From JAKVBK01 sp022447275 (GTDB lineage Bacteria > Pseudomonadota > Alphaproteobacteria > Rhodobacterales > Rhodobacteraceae): DNA of 64,000 nucleotides. The DNA lies in NCBI GenBank assembly GCA_047125605.1, contig CP138932.1, positions 1,612,001 to 1,676,000 on the forward strand. Direction: 5' to 3'. Positions 24,401 to 32,543 of the stretch are shown one piece after another. The translations under genes were made by a program, and so were the position numbers. Every line of letters starts with the position of its first letter. Position 1 is the stretch's first letter. Below the pieces are notes generated by a model. The model was not told the DNA's origin. It made no database searches and saw only the letters and a list, made by a program, of their open reading frames with translations.

Positions 24401-26507
24401 TTATGCAAACGGCTCTAGCCTCACCATCACCACGACCGGAACAGTGGTTGGAAACCAGGACGGGATCTTCGCTCAGAACAAGGGCACGGACGATCTGACC
24501 GTCACCGTTTCGGGCGCAACACGTGGCACCAATGGGGCAGGCATCACCACTGCAACCGCAGCAGGTGCCACGTCCGTGATTACCTTGAATGACGGCGCGG
24601 ATGTCTCGGGCGCCACGGCGGCGATCCAGAACACGGCAGGCGACAGCAGCGTTTTCTTCAACGCCGGCGCAAAAATCAGCGGCGCCACGCTGCTGGGTGA
24701 TGGCTCTGATACCCTGACCATCGCCGCCAATGCCGATATCAGCGCCGTCACACTGCTCGATGGGGGGGATGGCAGTGGGGACACGCTGACCCTTTCCAGA
24801 TTTGACGGTGAGTTCGGGGCAGATCTTACCGGGTGGGAAGACGTCACCTTCGATGCAGCCCATATCAACTTCACCGGTCACGAAATTTCGGAAGCGGTGG
24901 TATCGCAACAAATCGCAACGGTTTCCCGCGCTGCGCAGGCCAGTTTCAGCCTCGCAGACACCTTTGAGGCCGCCAGCAACAGTCTCACCGGTCAACAGGT
25001 GTCCGGCGCCGTCGTGTCGCTGGAACACGGGACGGTTTTCCGGCCCACCCAGGCAGATTTCAGCCTCGCGGGCGGCCTCAATATTGACGCGAACTCTACC
25101 TTCGACGCCACCCATGGCGGGGCCGGCACCGTCGCACTGACCGGCAATCTGGACAATCGCGGCACCGTCACCCTCAGCGATAATGCCGCCGGGGATCAAA
25201 TCACGGTATCCGGCGATCTGCAGGGCGCGGGCCGATTGATGCTCGATGCCGATATCCGCACCGGCACAGGCGACCGCGTGGCCGTGGAAGGGGATGTCAC
25301 GGGCACCGGCCAGATCTCGGTCAACGCGCTCGGGACATACGGCACGCCCGAAGCGATTACGCTGGTCACCGTGGGCGGGTCCGCATCCGCGGATGCCTTC
25401 GCCCTGGCCAGCGCCAATGCAACCACGCCAGAGGGTGAGAATGTTCAGGTTGTGGGCGCTTTCACCTATCGCTTGGCCTTCGATGATGTGGCCGGGGAAT
25501 TTGCCTTCACACCCTTCGATGCCAATGGCAACGTTGCCTTCAACTCCATCGCCAGCGTGCTGGAGGCCTATCCGGCGCAGCTGGCGCTTCTGAATACGCC
25601 CGGTGCGATGTTCCAGAGCTGGGCCAACCGGGCGGGCGTTGCCGGCGGCGACACCGGCACGGCAACCCGCAACCTGTTCAACTTTGCCCCCAGCGCAGAG
25701 ACCGCACTCTGGTTCCGCGCCTACGGGACCAAGGCCACCTATGAGGGCGCAAGCTCGAGCGACAGCGCGGTGGACACCTCCGTGTCGGCGTTCGAGCTGG
25801 GCGTGGATCTGCCCGCAATCGAAACCGGATCGGGCCGGCTGCTCTTTGGGGCTTCCTTTGCCAAGCAGACAGCGCAGAGCGATATCATCACGAGCACCAA
25901 TTCGGGCGGGATCGACACCGATGGCGCGGCGCTGACCTTAAATGCCCTGTGGCAGTCCGACAGCCAGTTCTATGCCGGCGTGCAGCTGCGCTATTCCAAC
26001 TTCTCAAGCGAAATGTCGCTGGGTGGGTTGGGGCCCGTGGTTCTGGGCACAGAAGGCGAAGGGGTCGCTGCCTCGATCGAGATCGGCAAGGCGTTCGCTG
26101 TCTCCGAGCGTCTGACCCTGGTGCCGCAGGTCCAGCTGACGCACAGCAAGATCAGCGGTGACACCATTGCAGACCCGTTCGGCCAGCCCTTTGTGGGCGT
26201 GATCACCGATGGCACAACCTCCTCTGCGCGGATCGGCCTGCGCGCCGAATACGTCACGGACACGGGCAGCTTCTACGGTGCGGTCAGCTATATCCACGGG
26301 CTCGACTCCAAAACGAGCGTGGATTACGCGGGCCAGACCCTGAGCACCCAACTGGATCCGAACCGCATCGAACTGCGCGCCGGGGGCCAGGTTGCGATCA
26401 GCGACACCACGCAGCTCTATGGTGAGATCAACTATCAGGCAGGCCTGGCTGACATGGGCAATGACAACGCCTACAGCCTGAGCGTCGGCATGAAGATCCG
26501 CTTCTGA
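21495..26507 (+). CDS. Giant repeat-rich autotransporter (type V secretion)
   Basis: A 1670-residue outer-membrane autotransporter. The N-terminus has an extended region and a hydrophobic signal core at about residues 50-75 (ALATGAIVLGAAMALPSIVEA). The passenger (about 80-1340) consists of degenerate repeats built on G-x-V-x-GG-x-DGI-x-A-x-N, alternating with LTI or LSI strands, a pattern expected for a right-handed beta-helix. The C-terminal barrel occupies about 1385-1670, starting near FAPSAETALWFRAYGTKATYEG and ending with alternating hydrophobic residues and a terminal phenylalanine (LSVGMKIRF). Acidic, Asp/Asn/Gly-rich composition suits a surface protein in seawater. It is divergent from the TIGR03032 gene. 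Likely roles are adhesion or biofilm; no protease or lipase motif is visible. Confidence 0.9.
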   Translation: MQKTTKTDVALKAKADQNYVSLMLRGGRMTKVAGVTASYAPCLGCVRTALATGAIVLGAAMALPSIVEAQAADGCAKSGATVTCTGDLASGVSVSGPLSGAMEVDPTTSTLVVENVTSTQIAPAIDVDGISFFGEYGALVLHADTTGSGGIHADGLGNGIEAFVPTDGSLTITHAGDISVDADTANLDTFSRGAGNGINANLAGSGAISITHNGNISISRSGPSRGIIDDRETGRRIPTGVGISAATDGVGSTISSDISIVTTGDISSVSANGADRAGNGIDAEVMDNGNIAIQQTGNVSGDTAIGARLAGPNSGTLSIDVNGNVTGQVEGIFAVSSGKGDVFVSVEGNVEANSIAIFVDSFVWQGDTDYVKAFEEKSGNTTIETTGTVHGGRIGILGTNRVAGDLVIKANNVSSADQNGIFAENVSSPYDGASPSEYLPGSLSVTTTGTVSGGANGIYALNQGTGDLTIAATSNGAAQVTGGANGVDARNENGSTLSIDVDTATGGSNGVFALNKAGGDLHVTAQNASGASEDGITAYINGTGALTVTTNGNVSGGDTGILAEIDEETASETDQASPETSSITIDSAGSVTSGEYDAILAKIRGSGTIEIRNAATLSVTDVDGKGDGIDADILGTDAESNSIGGNGDVTITNTGDIHVVSTEGEYSSAGDGIDADIDIDGDMFITNVATITSDNGHAISADLSGNGSITINHTGTLSGGKNGILAENGGEGFAEGTALSITSAGAVSGSTNGIEADNFGTGDLTITATDADDGTGVSGGMFGISAVNQSGGVLSIAADNVRGENEDGIYANNDADGSSLTITTTGDVQGGQDGIEARNDGSGNLTITATNGGAASVTGDDEGIYAYNDNGGNLSVTADNVTGTYNDGIYAYNYAGTVDLSITTYGNVTGGTDGIDARNDGSGDLTVESAASVTGGNTGIYANNTGGGALSIEAHDVEGEAAAGIYAKNYANGSSLTITTTGTVVGNQDGIFAQNKGTDDLTVTVSGATRGTNGAGITTATAAGATSVITLNDGADVSGATAAIQNTAGDSSVFFNAGAKISGATLLGDGSDTLTIAANADISAVTLLDGGDGSGDTLTLSRFDGEFGADLTGWEDVTFDAAHINFTGHEISEAVVSQQIATVSRAAQASFSLADTFEAASNSLTGQQVSGAVVSLEHGTVFRPTQADFSLAGGLNIDANSTFDATHGGAGTVALTGNLDNRGTVTLSDNAAGDQITVSGDLQGAGRLMLDADIRTGTGDRVAVEGDVTGTGQISVNALGTYGTPEAITLVTVGGSASADAFALASANATTPEGENVQVVGAFTYRLAFDDVAGEFAFTPFDANGNVAFNSIASVLEAYPAQLALLNTPGAMFQSWANRAGVAGGDTGTATRNLFNFAPSAETALWFRAYGTKATYEGASSSDSAVDTSVSAFELGVDLPAIETGSGRLLFGASFAKQTAQSDIITSTNSGGIDTDGAALTLNALWQSDSQFYAGVQLRYSNFSSEMSLGGLGPVVLGTEGEGVAASIEIGKAFAVSERLTLVPQVQLTHSKISGDTIADPFGQPFVGVITDGTTSSARIGLRAEYVTDTGSFYGAVSYIHGLDSKTSVDYAGQTLSTQLDPNRIELRAGGQVAISDTTQLYGEINYQAGLADMGNDNAYSLSVGMKIRF
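21940..24540 (+). repeat. Intragenic degenerate repeats of the autotransporter passenger
   Basis: The passenger region repeats a protein unit of roughly 30-45 residues (TTTG-VxGG-x-DGIxARN). At DNA level the best-preserved copies are at about 23916-24010 and 24383-24475, which share long stretches such as GGCATCTACGCTAA and CTCACCATCACCACGACCGG. At about 23993-24030 and 24232-24270 a GACGGGATCGA-GCGCGCAACGATGGCTCG block is repeated. This similarity suggests recent duplication inside the gene and potential for length variation between strains. Confidence 0.8.
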
Positions 26508-26523
26508 TCCGGACACAGCCACC

Positions 26524-26550
26524 GCCCAGGCGGGCCCCACCCGCCCGGGC
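26524..26550 (+). terminator. Possible terminator hairpin after the autotransporter
   Basis: GCCCAGGCGGG at 26524-26534 can pair with CCCGCCCGGGC at about 26540-26550 with one mismatch, giving a very stable GC stem 17 bases after the stop. There is no T tract, so it may instead protect the 3' end of the message. Confidence 0.45.
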
Positions 26551-26607
26551 GCACACCACTTTGCAGATAAATGCGTTCACAAACGGAGCCACTTCGCACA
26601 GATCGCA

Positions 26608-27477
26608 TCAGATCTCCGCGGCGTCCGACAAGTGCCTCAGCAGAGCATCAAGAACCGCTTGGGGCTGCTCCTCCACAAGGAAATGACCTGCATCCACCGC
26701 ATGGCCCTGCGCGTTCGGAAACCAGGCCCGCCACGCCTCCAATGGATTCACATGGTGATCCACGATCCCTCTGCTGCCCCATAAAACGAGGCAGTTGATC
26801 TGGTTCTGCTGGCCTTTACTCGCACGATCATGGGAAATGTCGGTACTGGCGCCAGAGCGGTAATCCGCACACCATGCAGCCACCACATTGGGATTGCGCG
26901 CCGCGCGTTCGTATGCGGCCAGAGCCTCTGCATCAAACATCTCTGCCGCGCCAGACAGACCATGCAGGGCCGCGTGCAGAAAATGGACAGGGTCACCATT
27001 GATCAGCCGTTGTGGCATATCCCCGGGCTGGGCAAGGAACATCCAGTGGTAGTAGCGCATGGCCAGCCAGTCATCCATCGTGCGCCACACGTCGAGGGTT
27101 GGCAGGATGTCCAACAACGCCACAGAGCGCGCTGCTTTCGGGTGATCCAATGTCATGCGGTGCGCCGTCCGGGCGCCGCGATCATGAGAGACAACGTGAA
27201 AGCTGGAATGACCCAGATGCTGCATGAGCTCGATCTGGTCTTGGGCCATGGCCCGAAACGAAAAATCATCGCTCCGGGCCACCGAGTCCCCGTAGCCGCG
27301 CAAGTCCGGCGCAATTACCTGATGGGTGCGCGCCAAATCCTCGGCAATGGTGTGCCACATCACGTGGGTCTGGGGATAGCCGTGCAGTAGCAAAAGCGGC
27401 TCCCCCGCCCCACCGATCCGCGCCCGCAGCGTCGCGCTGCCCACCGCGACATCAACTTGCTCAAACCCTTTGAACAT
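26608..27477 (-). CDS. Alpha/beta hydrolase, haloacetate (fluoroacetate) dehalogenase type
   Basis: A 289-residue alpha/beta hydrolase with aspartate instead of serine as nucleophile: SHDRGARTAHRM, D99. Compared with the well-studied fluoroacetate dehalogenase as I remember it, every key position is present: acid D123, histidine H265 (DAGHFLVEEQP), carboxylate-binding R100 and R103, and halide-pocket H144-W145 (RYYHWMFLAQP) and Y206. This predicts hydrolysis of a 2-haloacid to the hydroxy acid; the natural substrate in seawater could be another haloacid. The oxyanion motif is HGYPQT. ATG 27477 was chosen because GGGAGAGG lies just upstream; 27498 is an alternative. It is 51 bases upstream of an RND pump on the same strand as that pump's 3' end, and convergent with the autotransporter. 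Confidence 0.85.
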   Translation of the reverse strand: MFKGFEQVDVAVGSATLRARIGGAGEPLLLLHGYPQTHVMWHTIAEDLARTHQVIAPDLRGYGDSVARSDDFSFRAMAQDQIELMQHLGHSSFHVVSHDRGARTAHRMTLDHPKAARSVALLDILPTLDVWRTMDDWLAMRYYHWMFLAQPGDMPQRLINGDPVHFLHAALHGLSGAAEMFDAEALAAYERAARNPNVVAAWCADYRSGASTDISHDRASKGQQNQINCLVLWGSRGIVDHHVNPLEAWRAWFPNAQGHAVDAGHFLVEEQPQAVLDALLRHLSDAAEI

Positions 27478-27528
27478 GGCCTCTCCCGCGGCGGTCAACT
27501 TGAGGGAAGCGCCAGCCTCTCTGGTCCC

Positions 27529-30500
27529 TCACGCTTGAGACGGCACGCCGCTTACAGATCGGGTTTTCTTCTTTTCGCCAAGCATCAGCATGGCCGGCGT
27601 GACAATCAGTGTAAGCATTGTTGCGATCACCAGCCCCCCTGCGATGGCGCTGGACAGTTCCGTCCATAATTGGGAGGACGGCGCGCCATAAACGATTTCA
27701 CGAGAGAAGAAATTGATGTTCAGCCCGATCACCATCGGCATCAGTCCAAGCGCTGTCGTAATGGATGTCAGGAACACGGGCCGCAAACGTTGGGCCCCCG
27801 TCCGCAGAGCGGCTTCCAAGGGGGATTGGCCTGCCGCTCTGAACTGATTGTAGGCATCGATCAGAACGATGTTGTTGTTCACCACGATCCCCGCAAGCGC
27901 GATTACCCCAATTCCGCCCATCACAACGCCGAAGGGCCGGCCGGTGACGATCAGTCCTAGCAGCACGCCCGCGATCGAGAACACGATGGCGCTCATGACC
28001 ACGAAGGCCTGATAGAAGCTGTTAAATTGCATCAGCAGGATCACAAACATCAAGAAAATAGCGGCGATAAACGCCCCTAAAAGGAAGGTCATGGCCTCGT
28101 TCTGGTCTTCTGCCTCGCCCGCAAAGGAATAGCTCACCCCATCGGGCAGGCCGCCGTCCTCCATGAACGCAATCAATTGCGAAACCTGGTCTGTCAGCGC
28201 GTATCCAGGCGCGAGATTGGCCTCTATCGTGACCACGCGACGTTCATCGACCCGCGTGATTGTCCCGACACGATCCGTGGGGGTGAAACCAACAAAATTG
28301 GCGATTGGCACAAGACCCGAGGAGGTTGGAACGCTCAGATTGCCGAGATCTGCAAGGGAGCGATCTTCGTTCGGGAAACGCACACGGATATCGAGCGTGC
28401 CATCCACGTCATCAGGCCGGTAATCCGCCACCTTGATGCCTTGCGTCAACAATTGCACCGCTTGGCCAAGAAGGTTGACATCAGCGCCGAACCGAGCGGC
28501 CTCAACGCGATCAACATTGATCGAAAGCTCCACACCTGGAAGCGACCGGGTATCGGTAATATCCGTAAAGCCACCGATTGCAGCCATGGCCCCCCGCACA
28601 GCCTCAACCGCCTTGATCTGCGCATTACCATTCGGCGCCAACAATTGCAGGCTGATCGGCTTGCCGGCCGAGGGGCCCCCGGAATCTGTCAGCACCTGCA
28701 CATCTATGCCCGCTATATCGGCTACATCCTCACGGATCTGTTCCCCAATATCAACGGCTTTGCGGCGTTTGTCCCAATCTATGAGTTCAAGCTGCAAAGT
28801 GCCGATCGTCTCTTCATCGCCGCGTCCTGCTGCACTGAGCACCGAGCGCGCATAGAGCGATGCAACTTCGTCATACCCCAGCAAGCGTTCCTCTACGAGC
28901 CGCACAAGACGGTCGCGCTCATAGATTGAAGTGTTGTCGCGCGCGCGAATTTGCACTTGCATGAAGTCAGGCTCTTGGGACGGAAAAAACGCAATTCCGT
29001 TGCCAAACTGACCATACAGCCCAAACGCCCCGAGCAGCAACGCAACGGCGAATAGTACCGTCGCCCCAGGACGCAGAATCGCCATTTCAAGAACACGCAC
29101 GTAAACACCGGTGATCCCGCCAATATCGCGCGGATCGCCCTGCTCGGCATCATAAAGCGCCTTCTTGGCACGCGCAGATTGTGGTTGTTTTCGGCCAATC
29201 CAGCCCCCCACCACAGGAATGAAGATGAGCGCCATGAAAAGCGAGGCAAACAGAGTAAGGATTACCGTGATCGGCATGAACTTCATGAACTCGCCGACCA
29301 TGCCTGTCCAAAACAGCAATGGGAAGAACACGCTGAGCGTGGTCGCGGTGGATGCAATGATGGGCCATGTCATCCGCTTGGCCGCATAGGCATAGGCCTC
29401 TTTCGGCGCGTCGCCTTGCTGCAGCCTTCTCTCAGCCAATTCGACGGTAACAATGGCACCGTCCACCAACATGCCGACGACGAGGATCAGCGAAAACAGC
29501 ACCACGATGTTCATGGTATATCCGAGCGCCCAAAGGATCGTGACACCGGACAAAAAGGCCCCAGGTATTGCAAGCCCAACGAGAAGCGCAGATCGTGGAC
29601 CGAGCGCAAAAACGATCACAATCATCACCAAGATCACGGCCGCAATTACGTTCGACTCAAGATCTGAGAGAAACAACTGCACCATTTCCGACTGGTCTTG
29701 CAGGAGATCCACTTTCACCGTAGTCGGCCAATCCGCTTGCAGTTCCTCAACAACCGCCGTGACCTCTGCGACGGTATTGATGATATTTGCTCCAGAGCGC
29801 TTCTTTACCTCAAGCGACAGTGCGGGCTGGCCATTGATCCGGGCAAAGCCGGACGGCTCCTCAAAGGTGCGCCGGATCGTGGCGACATCACTGAAGGTGA
29901 CGACTGTGCCATCACGCACCTTGATTGGCATATTCAACACATCGTCGAGATCTTCGATCAGGCCCGGCACCTTAAGCACAATGCGCCCCCCAGCGGACTC
30001 GATGGCGCCTGCCGCAATTAACATGTTGTTGCGCTGAATTTGGCCAATAACCTCTTCGAATGACAGGTTGTAGGTTTGGAAAACAGTCGGGTCGATCAGC
30101 ACCTCGAGGAATTCATCCCGCTTGCCGCCGATATCGACTTCCAAGACACCCGACAAGCTCCCGATGGCTTCCTTTGCCTCATCGGCAAGTTCATTCAATG
30201 TCCGTTCCGGAACCGTTCCGGACAAAAGCACCGCAATGATCGGGTACATCGCCGTATTGAGTTCTATGATCGCGATATCAGAGGCATCTGCAGGCAGTTC
30301 GCCCTGTGCCCGCTCCTTCGCCTCGCGGACTTTATCCAACGCAGCGTCGATATCGCCACCAGGGGTGAATTCCAGCTGCACGCTCGCAGAGCCTTCGCCT
30401 GCATGGCTTTCCATGCGCTCCAAGCCATCCAAAGAGGCAAATTCGCGCTCCATGGGTTCCGCCAGCAATTGCTCAGAGTCATCCGGGCTGATGCCGTCAA

Positions 30501-30654
30501 GGCTTGCCGTGGCATAAACGGTCGGCAACGGCACTTCCGGGTTAGCTTCTTTTGGAATCGAGATATAGGCAACGGTGCCCAAGGCCAGGATCATTACCAA
30601 AATCAGTACGACAACGCGGCTGCGCGAAAAGGCGGCATCAATCAACGCGTTCAT
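27529..30654 (-). CDS. RND-family efflux permease
   Basis: A 1041-residue inner-membrane RND transporter of the AcrB/HAE1 type, with 12 predicted helices and two large periplasmic loops. Visible features include the N-terminal FSRSRVVVLILVMILALG helix, the early periplasmic P-x-EANPEVPLPTV segment, the TM4 proton-relay region LVVGMLVDGAIVTVELAERRLQ and the later AGIVVNNNIVLIDAYNQFR region. In TM4 the second of the two aspartates typical of AcrB is replaced (VDG), as in a subset of RND pumps. It overlaps the upstream adaptor gene by 4 bases (ATGA), forming a two-gene operon. No TolC-like gene is present here, so the pump must use a channel encoded elsewhere. Substrates cannot be predicted. Confidence 0.94.
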   Translation of the reverse strand: MNALIDAAFSRSRVVVLILVMILALGTVAYISIPKEANPEVPLPTVYATASLDGISPDDSEQLLAEPMEREFASLDGLERMESHAGEGSASVQLEFTPGGDIDAALDKVREAKERAQGELPADASDIAIIELNTAMYPIIAVLLSGTVPERTLNELADEAKEAIGSLSGVLEVDIGGKRDEFLEVLIDPTVFQTYNLSFEEVIGQIQRNNMLIAAGAIESAGGRIVLKVPGLIEDLDDVLNMPIKVRDGTVVTFSDVATIRRTFEEPSGFARINGQPALSLEVKKRSGANIINTVAEVTAVVEELQADWPTTVKVDLLQDQSEMVQLFLSDLESNVIAAVILVMIVIVFALGPRSALLVGLAIPGAFLSGVTILWALGYTMNIVVLFSLILVVGMLVDGAIVTVELAERRLQQGDAPKEAYAYAAKRMTWPIIASTATTLSVFFPLLFWTGMVGEFMKFMPITVILTLFASLFMALIFIPVVGGWIGRKQPQSARAKKALYDAEQGDPRDIGGITGVYVRVLEMAILRPGATVLFAVALLLGAFGLYGQFGNGIAFFPSQEPDFMQVQIRARDNTSIYERDRLVRLVEERLLGYDEVASLYARSVLSAAGRGDEETIGTLQLELIDWDKRRKAVDIGEQIREDVADIAGIDVQVLTDSGGPSAGKPISLQLLAPNGNAQIKAVEAVRGAMAAIGGFTDITDTRSLPGVELSINVDRVEAARFGADVNLLGQAVQLLTQGIKVADYRPDDVDGTLDIRVRFPNEDRSLADLGNLSVPTSSGLVPIANFVGFTPTDRVGTITRVDERRVVTIEANLAPGYALTDQVSQLIAFMEDGGLPDGVSYSFAGEAEDQNEAMTFLLGAFIAAIFLMFVILLMQFNSFYQAFVVMSAIVFSIAGVLLGLIVTGRPFGVVMGGIGVIALAGIVVNNNIVLIDAYNQFRAAGQSPLEAALRTGAQRLRPVFLTSITTALGLMPMVIGLNINFFSREIVYGAPSSQLWTELSSAIAGGLVIATMLTLIVTPAMLMLGEKKKTRSVSGVPSQA

Positions 30655-31778
30655 TGCACATCACCTGCATCTTGGGCGTTGACGCGATCCCCATCCCGCA
30701 CAAACCCTTGACCAACCGTGATGATCTGCGCAGTTTCAGGCAATCCAAGCACCCAGACTCCATCGACTTGTGCCCGCACAACATCAATTTCATTGAAGCG
30801 CACGATGCCCTCGTCATCAACCGTCATGACGCCCAGATTGCCGGATGGATCGAGCGAGATGGTCGAAGGAGATACGAAATGCCCCTTGACCTCACCCACC
30901 GGGATTTGAACCTCCGCCGAGATACCCGCCGGGATTTTACCGTCCGCATTTGGCACGTCGATCTCCACAAGGAAGGTCCGGGTGTCCGTGGCCGCCGACG
31001 TGCCCACGAAGGACACAACACCGGCCCGCTCTTCGCCCGTTATGAAAAGAACGCGCGCCGGCTGCAAACTGCTCAGTTGCGACAGCCGCTGCTGCGGTAC
31101 CTGAATGGCAACCGTTAGCGGCGTATTGTCTACAATACGGCCGACAGAGGTGCCCGTTTGCACAAACTCACCCGCATCCAGATCAAGCGTCTCGATCCGG
31201 CCCGCGAAGGGCGCAATGATTTCCGTGTTGCGCAGATTTTCTTCGGCCTTCGCCGTCTGTGCCCGCGCCGTTGCAAGGGCAGCATCCGCGGTTGTGACAC
31301 GATCTGACGTCGCCACCCCACGGTCCAAAAGCGCAGTGGCATTCTCATACTCGCGCAGCGCACGCTCCAACTCGGCCTGAGCCCGCTCCAACTCCGCCTC
31401 AAGCTCTGCAGTTTCAAAGACTGCTATAACGGCATTGGCATCGACGTCCTGCCCCTTGGAGACCAACACTTTAGCGATTTGCCCGGATGTCTTGGCCCGG
31501 ATCGATGTATCCCTGTCGGGCTGGGCCTGACCTTCCGCTTGGAAAAACTGAGTAACCGTCTGAGCTGTCGAGTTTTTCACCGCCACAGAAACCGGCTCCA
31601 CCTCGCCTATGGGCAGAACTTCCTCGGGCTCTGGGGATTTGATGAAGAGCCCGCTGGCCATCCAGAGTACAATTAAGATCGTGAGAATGAGTGCGATCCA
31701 GAAGGATCTCGATGAAGCAGCGTCCGACTCAAATTTGAGCTCTTGCTTTGGTTCGTCTTGCATCGTTTCGTCCGTCAT
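30651..31778 (-). CDS. RND efflux periplasmic adaptor subunit
   Basis: A 375-residue membrane fusion protein linking the RND permease to an outer-membrane channel. A single N-terminal membrane anchor (about 20-40, FWIALILTILIVLWMASGLF) is followed by a lipoyl half motif (SIRAKTSGQIAKVLVSKGQDVDAN), an alpha-helical hairpin rich in Glu and Ala (about 105-165), the second lipoyl half (IIAPFAGRIETLDLDAGEFVQTG) and the beta-barrel and membrane-proximal domains. The ATG at 31778 has a GAGGGAA site; an earlier in-frame ATG at 31883 would put a long basic tail before the anchor. Overlap with the permease indicates co-translation. A possible operator lies about 125 bases upstream. Confidence 0.93.
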   Translation of the reverse strand: MTDETMQDEPKQELKFESDAASSRSFWIALILTILIVLWMASGLFIKSPEPEEVLPIGEVEPVSVAVKNSTAQTVTQFFQAEGQAQPDRDTSIRAKTSGQIAKVLVSKGQDVDANAVIAVFETAELEAELERAQAELERALREYENATALLDRGVATSDRVTTADAALATARAQTAKAEENLRNTEIIAPFAGRIETLDLDAGEFVQTGTSVGRIVDNTPLTVAIQVPQQRLSQLSSLQPARVLFITGEERAGVVSFVGTSAATDTRTFLVEIDVPNADGKIPAGISAEVQIPVGEVKGHFVSPSTISLDPSGNLGVMTVDDEGIVRFNEIDVVRAQVDGVWVLGLPETAQIITVGQGFVRDGDRVNAQDAGDVQ

Positions 31779-31902
31779 GTCGTGTTCCCTCACGATTTTT
31801 CGTGCCACGCCACAGAGCAGCCGCCATGCACGCCCTGCGGAGTCCCCTCGCGATATCCTAGCTAGGCCTGTCTGCTCATGCACTCCTCTTTTCTGTGAAC
31901 GC

Positions 31903-31914
31903 TAGGTAAACCTA
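31903..31914. promoter_or_regulatory. Small palindromes upstream of the RND operon
   Basis: TAGGTAAACCTA at 31903-31914 is an inverted repeat with a 2-base centre. CCTAGCTAGG at 31857-31866 is a perfect 10-bp palindrome sharing the TAGG/CCTA half site. They lie 79-136 bases upstream of the adaptor start and could bind a TetR- or MarR-type regulator, but no such gene is adjacent. Short palindromes of this size can occur by chance. Confidence 0.35.
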
Positions 31915-32063
31915 CCAATTCGACAGCCAGAGCGCAGACCGCTGGTGCCATTGCCCGACCACGATGCCTTCAAATTTAAGGCGTTAGGCGCCCTCACCCG
32001 CAAACGATGCAGAAATAGGCAGCGGCGCAAAGCTGCAACACTCAGGCAGATAGCTGCTCGGGT

Positions 32064-32471
32064 TTAGTCCCGGTGCACATGCACAGCGCAGGGTGCGTGT
32101 CGTACCACCCGCGCCGCCGTGGACCCAATCAAATAGTCGGTCAGCCCTGGTTTGTGCGAGCCGATTACAATGCAGTCGAAGCCATGTTCCACCGCATAGG
32201 CAACAATCGCATAATGGGCTTGGCCGCGGGTAATTTCGGCCTTCACACCCTCCAGATCGCCGACCTTCTCAATCAGAAGAGCGCGCGCACGCTCAAACCC
32301 ACGCTCGATAGTGTCTTCGCCGATATAGACGCTGACAGAGCCTTTCGGCACCTCATACACATGCAGGGCAGTCACCGTACCGGTTTCAGACTTGATGGCG
32401 CGCGCGATCTCCAGGGTTTGTGGAGATATGCCGTGATCCAACGCCATCGGCACAAGAACCTTGTCATACAT
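32064..32471 (-). CDS. Universal stress protein (UspA family)
   Basis: A 135-residue UspA protein. It has the start YDKVLVPMALDHG and the ATP-binding signature G-x2-G-x9-G-S/T visible as GSHKPGLTDYLIGSTAARV near the C-terminus. It is the last gene of a leftward series that includes a TRAP transporter. UspA proteins paired with TRAP systems are known, the classic case being TeaD with the ectoine transporter TeaABC, where it modulates uptake in an ATP-dependent way. A similar role here is an inference. The gap to the HisD-like gene upstream is 72 bases. Confidence 0.92.
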   Translation of the reverse strand: MYDKVLVPMALDHGISPQTLEIARAIKSETGTVTALHVYEVPKGSVSVYIGEDTIERGFERARALLIEKVGDLEGVKAEITRGQAHYAIVAYAVEHGFDCIVIGSHKPGLTDYLIGSTAARVVRHAPCAVHVHRD

Positions 32472-32543
32472 GTCGCATTCCTTTCAGTACCGGACGGCAG
32501 GGGGGCGCATCCGCGCAAGCGCCCATGCTTAGTTTAGGCGCCT

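Noticed and set aside
21940..24540. Regularly repeated DNA considered as a CRISPR or satellite array
   Set aside because: The repeats stay in one coding frame, vary in length and sequence and encode a beta-helix-type protein pattern; there are no constant repeats with unique spacers.
23736..25199. Minus-strand frame of about 487 codons inside the autotransporter
   Set aside because: Shadow of the repeat-rich passenger in the opposite strand; its apparent repeats simply mirror those of the real gene.
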